Positions 14,543 to 17,653 of a DNA stretch of 17,653 nucleotides are shown piece by piece. Numbering within the stretch: the stretch's first letter is position 1; each line of letters opens with the position of its first letter. The stretch lies in contig CBDUXT010000107.1 in assembly GCA_965371245.1 (NCBI GenBank), positions 1 through 17,653 on the forward strand, written 5' to 3'. The notes beneath the pieces were generated by a model that searched no databases, was not told where the DNA came from, and saw only the letters and a program-made list of their open reading frames with translations. This stretch comes from CBDUXT01 sp965371245. GTDB taxonomy: Bacteria; Planctomycetota; Phycisphaerae; UBA1845. Position numbers and translations under genes: made by a program.

Positions 14543-16660
14543 ATGCGAAGCGAACGCACCCGGCAGCGACAGCACAGGCCAACGAAGTCGCAACCCCTGC
14601 CGATTGTCGATGGTGAAGCCCCAGGCCGCGGCTACGCCCGCCGGCGCGCGATCGTTCTCGCTCTGGTCTACGTAGCCTTCGGCCTCCACATCGCCCACTG
14701 GAGCATCACCGGTCGATCGCTGGCGCCGCTCGAACTCAACGAGGTCATGTACACGCTCGAACTGGGGATTGTCACCGCGGGCTTCCTCTTCATGTGTCTG
14801 CTCGTCGTGTGTACGCTGGTTTTCGGGCGGTTCTTTTGTTCCTGGGGCTGTCACATCATCGCCCTACAAGACCTCTGCGGCTGGCTGCTCGGCAAGCTAG
14901 GTATCCGCCAAAAACCGATCCGCTCGCGTTTACTGCTCTGGGTTCCGCCTCTAACCGCGCTGTACATGTTCCTGTGGCCGCAGATCGTTCGGGCCTGGCA
15001 GACGAAGGCCATGCCCGCCTTCCACTTGGCGTCCGACAGTAACGGCTGGGCGTCGTTCGTGACCGATAACTACTGGCGAAACCTGCCCAGCGCGGGTGTC
15101 ATCGTGGTGACGTTTCTTGTCTGCGGGTTCCTCCTGGTCTACCTGCTGGGGTCGAGGACGTTTTGCACCTATGTCTGCCCGTACGGCGCCGTGTTCGCCC
15201 TGGCCGATCGATTCTCGCCGGGACGCATCCGCGTGTCGGACGATTGCCGGCAGTGCGGGCGTTGCACGGCCGCCTGCACCAGTGGCATTCGCGTTCATGA
15301 AGAGTTCCGCCAACACGGCATGGTCGTCAACCCGGCGTGCCTCAAGGATCTCGACTGCCTGAGCGCCTGTCCGCAACGAGCGGTGCGCTTTGGATTCGGC
15401 AAGCCGTCGCTGCTTGCCGCGAGCCGGACCGGCGGGCGCTTTGGAAGCCTGCCGTATGACTTTGCGGTTTGGGAGGAGGTCCTAATCGCAGTGGTGTTCG
15501 TCGCCACGTTGCTCTCGTTCCGCGGTCTGTACGGCCGGGTGCCGTTTCTGTTGTCGCTGGCGTTTGGGTGTATCGCCGGCTGCATCGCGGTGATGACGGC
15601 GCGCCTCGCGACACAACCCAACCAGCGTTTTTCAACCCTCGTGTTGAAGCTTCAAGGCCGCCTGACGCGAACCGGCGTCGGCTTCCTCGCCGTGGTCGCC
15701 GTGCTTTTAGCGCTCTGCATGCACAGCGGGTTCGTGCGATACCACGAGTTCCGCGGGCTTCGCGTCTTGCACGCCGTGGGCGACGTAGCCGGCTCTCGCC
15801 TATCGACCGACGTCGCCGCTTCGGCGAGCCGACATCTGACGGCGGTCGAGAGCTGGGGCCTGTTAGACAACGAGCGCGTACAGCGCGGCCTGATCGCGCT
15901 TTCCGCGCGGCTCGGGCGATTCGCCGAGGCCGAGCGCCGGGCCGTGGACTTCATTCGAGATCACCCAAACGATCTGCCGGTCCACATGCGGCTTGGCGAG
16001 GCGTTGGTCGCCCAGCAAAAGCACGCAGCCGCGGAACGGCTCTATCGTGAGGTGATTCAGCGGTCTCGAACCGATCGGCCGGCCGCCAGACAAGCGGTGG
16101 CCGGCGCGCACCAGGCGCTCGGACGGTCACTCGCCCTACGCGGCGCGTTCGATGAGGCCGCACAGTCCCTCGGCGAGGCAGTCGCCCTTGATCCAACGCG
16201 CAGCGACGCCTTCGCCGAGTTGGGCGGCGTGCTGGCAGAGCAGGGCCGTTTCGACGAGGCGATCGACGCGTTAAAAGTCGCCCTGACGCAAAACCCGAGC
16301 ATGCCCAAGGCCCACTACAACCTCGGCACGATACTCGGTCACGTCGGCCGCTTCGGCGAGGCCGCCGAGAGCTTTGAGCGGGCGCTCGAGCTTTCCGAAG
16401 GCGACGCCGATCTACACAACAACCTGGGTTTCGCGTACGCCCAAACCGGGCGGACCACCGAGGCGCGCGAGCATCTGACCCGCGCGATCGCGATCAGTCC
16501 GGATCACGCCGGCGCACATTTCAACCTCGCGCGACTCCTGGCTGCCGGCGATCAGCACGAAGAGGCCGACCAACACTTCCGCCTGGCCGCCCGACTCGAT
16601 CCACGATACGCGGAACTGCTCGGTCTTGTGGGCTCAACCCTCGACGAACACGGGCCGTAG
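14543..16660 (+). CDS. Membrane polyferredoxin (NapH/CcoG-like) fused to TPR domain
   Basis: 705 residues. The N-terminal half (1-400) has about seven membrane segments and cysteine motifs of NapH/NosR/CcoG-type membrane ferredoxins: FFCSWGC (C99, C103), FCTYVCPYG (C208, C212), CRQCGRCTAAC (C235, C238, C241, C245) and CLKDLDCLSACP (C266, C272, C276). The last motif has Asp269 where the family normally has Cys. The C-terminal half (about 440-700) is a run of TPR units (HYNLGTILGHVGRFGEAAESF, LHNNLGFAYAQTGRTTEAREHL), a protein-binding surface likely outside the membrane. The protein probably carries electrons to or from a membrane redox partner that its TPRs bind; the partner is unknown. The start ATG 14543 has GAGGGG five bases upstream. 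It is likely transcribed alone. Confidence 0.82.
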   Translation: MRSERTRQRQHRPTKSQPLPIVDGEAPGRGYARRRAIVLALVYVAFGLHIAHWSITGRSLAPLELNEVMYTLELGIVTAGFLFMCLLVVCTLVFGRFFCSWGCHIIALQDLCGWLLGKLGIRQKPIRSRLLLWVPPLTALYMFLWPQIVRAWQTKAMPAFHLASDSNGWASFVTDNYWRNLPSAGVIVVTFLVCGFLLVYLLGSRTFCTYVCPYGAVFALADRFSPGRIRVSDDCRQCGRCTAACTSGIRVHEEFRQHGMVVNPACLKDLDCLSACPQRAVRFGFGKPSLLAASRTGGRFGSLPYDFAVWEEVLIAVVFVATLLSFRGLYGRVPFLLSLAFGCIAGCIAVMTARLATQPNQRFSTLVLKLQGRLTRTGVGFLAVVAVLLALCMHSGFVRYHEFRGLRVLHAVGDVAGSRLSTDVAASASRHLTAVESWGLLDNERVQRGLIALSARLGRFAEAERRAVDFIRDHPNDLPVHMRLGEALVAQQKHAAAERLYREVIQRSRTDRPAARQAVAGAHQALGRSLALRGAFDEAAQSLGEAVALDPTRSDAFAELGGVLAEQGRFDEAIDALKVALTQNPSMPKAHYNLGTILGHVGRFGEAAESFERALELSEGDADLHNNLGFAYAQTGRTTEAREHLTRAIAISPDHAGAHFNLARLLAAGDQHEEADQHFRLAARLDPRYAELLGLVGSTLDEHGP

Positions 16661-16680
16661 CGTTTGGACAAGCGATGCCT

Positions 16681-16725
16681 GGGTGCCCCACCTCTTCCTG
16701 GGTGGCCCACCTCTTCAGAGGTGGG
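16681..16725 (+). repeat. Short tandem repeat with hairpin, upstream of DUF983 gene
   Basis: GGGTGCCCCACCTCTTC (16681-16697) is followed at 16700-16716 by the near-copy GGGTGGCCCACCTCTTC. The second copy's CCCACCTC pairs with GAGGTGGG (16718-16725) across a TTCA loop. GGGGAC-like sequence follows. The layout (GGGTGCCCCA, hairpin, GGTGGGGGAC) matches the larger repeats at 17471-17517, so it seems to be a diverged member of one family. It could also end transcription of the polyferredoxin gene, although no T-run follows. Confidence 0.55.
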
Positions 16726-16832
16726 GGACTCGAATGATCACCCGATTCGCGCCCCTCACGGCTACAGCCATGTCGCGCCTAACCCACGAATCAAGCCGTG
16801 TCGTTCGCTTCGCCCCGCGCGACCGACCGCTC

Positions 16833-16838
16833 TATAAT
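16833..16838 (+). promoter_or_regulatory. Perfect -10 hexamer close to the DUF983 start codon
   Basis: TATAAT lies 8 bases before the ATG at 16847, so transcription would begin at or next to the start codon. There is no good -35 at the normal distance, and the bases before the ATG (CCCTCTCC) lack a ribosome site. This fits a leaderless transcript, or chance. Confidence 0.4.
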
Positions 16839-16846
16839 CCCTCTCC

Positions 16847-17218
16847 ATGAATCCACGCCGCGCCGACGTTTTTCCCACGCTCCTGCGTGGGCTAAGGAAG
16901 CGATGCCCCCGCTGTGGACGCGGCCGCCTCTTTTGCCGTTGGTACACGCTGTCGGATCGCTGCGGCACGTGCGGCCTCGAACACCAGCTAGCCGACGGCA
17001 ACACGTGGGCGTTCATGTACATCTCGACAGCGGCCCTGACCGGCACGATCGTGCTCGGCATGTTCTTGTTCGCCCCGCCAAGCCTTGCACTGGGCCGAGC
17101 GGTCGTGTTTCCCGCCGTCCTTCTGCTGATCGGCGGGAGCCTCCCCTATCGCAAAGGCGTCGCGATCGCGATCGAATACCTCGTCGAGCAGCGATGGCAC
17201 CACGGCGAGGACGAGTAA
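16847..17218 (+). CDS. DUF983 family protein (zinc-ribbon, two membrane segments)
   Basis: 123 residues, the usual size for DUF983. An N-terminal zinc ribbon is formed by CPRCG (C20, C23) and CGTCG (C39, C42), and is preceded by basic residues. After DGNTWAFMY come two membrane segments (about 54-75 and 84-101), then a short charged tail. DUF983 proteins are small inner-membrane proteins, widespread in bacteria and often near terminal-oxidase or respiratory genes; their role is not established. Here the neighbour is a membrane polyferredoxin, which may be a link or coincidence. The start has no ribosome site but has TATAAT 8 bases upstream. Confidence 0.85.
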   Translation: MNPRRADVFPTLLRGLRKRCPRCGRGRLFCRWYTLSDRCGTCGLEHQLADGNTWAFMYISTAALTGTIVLGMFLFAPPSLALGRAVVFPAVLLLIGGSLPYRKGVAIAIEYLVEQRWHHGEDE

Positions 17219-17276
17219 AGCAACGAGCGGTCACATACCGAGCCGCGGGCTTCAGCAACGCCTTGAAGCAGTGTGG

Positions 17277-17295
17277 CACCGGCCTCCAGCCGGTG
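17277..17295 (+). repeat. Short perfect palindrome (hairpin)
   Basis: CACCGGC and GCCGGTG form a 7-bp stem around the 5-base loop CTCCA, about 60 bases past the DUF983 stop. There is no T-run. It resembles the short palindromic repeats found between genes in many GC-rich genomes and may also act as a transcript 3' end. Confidence 0.5.
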
Positions 17296-17394
17296 TATCG
17301 GTTTGATGAGATGTTCCACCTTGTGGAGGCGCTACGCTTGTGCGGTAGACGTCCGAGCGCCGCGTCACATCTCGATCGATGTGTCATCCGAGCC

Positions 17395-17653
17395 GCGACC
17401 GTCAGGGAGCGGACTTACCAACGTCGGTCTTGCCGCTGACGACGGCTTCCTTGCAGGCGCGGCTCACTTGGAAATGGGTGCCCCATCCTTCGCTTTTGGC
17501 GAAGGGTGGGGGACGGACGGTGCTGTAGAGCCGTCATCGCGACCGTCAGGGAGCGGACATACCAACGTCGGTCTTGCCGGGACGACTGCCTCCTTACGGG
17601 CGCGGCTCACTTGGAAATGGGTGCCCCATCCTTCGCTTTTGGCGAAGGGTGGG
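17395..17653 (+). repeat. Imperfect tandem direct repeat, period about 143-144 bp
   Basis: Copy 1 spans 17395-17510; copy 2 starts at 17539 and runs to the window end. Both contain CGCGACCGTCAGGGAGCGGA, TACCAACGTCGGTCTTGCC and CGCGGCTCACTTGGAAATGG, then the same hairpin. They differ by a few substitutions and one 1-base indel. The hairpin arms CCCCATCCTTCGC (17481-17493) and GCGAAGGGTGGGG (17499-17511) give 13 pairs with one G-U. The second arm set is at 17624-17636 and from 17642. More copies may lie to the right. Confidence 0.8.

Larger units (their letters stand above)
17219..17653. other. Non-coding repeat-rich right end
   Basis: About 435 bp with no supported gene. It holds a perfect 7-bp hairpin at 17277-17295 (CACCGGC, loop CTCCA, GCCGGTG) and an imperfect tandem duplication from 17395 to the window end. 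The frames crossing it are short, Arg-rich and without motifs. Confidence 0.6.

Noticed and set aside
17395..17653. CRISPR array suggested by repeated blocks
   Set aside because: Only two long copies in direct tandem, with no short repeat/spacer alternation and no cas gene.

Overview
The window looks like a chromosomal segment from a GC-rich Gram-negative bacterium, most probably a planctomycete (Planctomycetota). This rests on recalled family distributions, not a search. The pointers are an M50-protease/HlyD fusion beside a GAF/HlyD fusion, a NapH-like polyferredoxin fused to TPRs, secreted proteins with 'DGLFCNG-x-ETC' cysteine modules and an 'IKPGSCPNP' C-terminal domain, and short GC-rich palindromic repeats between genes. 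No rRNA, tRNA, CRISPR array, transposase or phage gene was seen.

Region 1 (1-3814, minus strand) is a glycan-type operon: a large CgeB-like glycosyltransferase, then two class I SAM methyltransferases joined by an ATGA stop/start overlap. The second runs off the left edge. Region 2 (4129-9627, plus strand) is divergent from it and is a compact four-gene cluster: a secreted HlyD-type adaptor, a PilZ protein, a tandem-GAF/membrane/HlyD fusion, and a PqqD-like/M50 metalloprotease/HlyD fusion. The last two genes also overlap by ATGA. The likely theme is signal-responsive processing or export of an envelope substrate, possibly governed by c-di-GMP. No ABC ATPase, TolC homologue or obvious substrate peptide lies in the window.

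Region 3 (9667-13875) holds surface and secreted proteins. A convergent gene encodes a Cys-rich exported protein. An orphan Flp-type pilin follows. Next comes an 828-residue probable lipoprotein with seven EF-hand-like Cys modules alternating with collagen-like G-X-(D/N) tracts. The first and third of these proteins share a cysteine module. Region 4 (13876-14542) is non-coding, with strong hairpins and a promoter candidate.

Region 5 (14543-17218) contains the membrane polyferredoxin-TPR fusion, which has Asp in place of one cluster cysteine, and a small DUF983 zinc-ribbon membrane protein. Region 6 (17219-17653) is non-coding and carries an imperfect tandem repeat of about 143 bp with a strong hairpin. 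A related hairpin stands before the DUF983 gene.

The best candidate for an under-described system is the 4129-9627 cluster. The modular EF-hand/collagen-like protein and the Asp-substituted ferredoxin motif come next.
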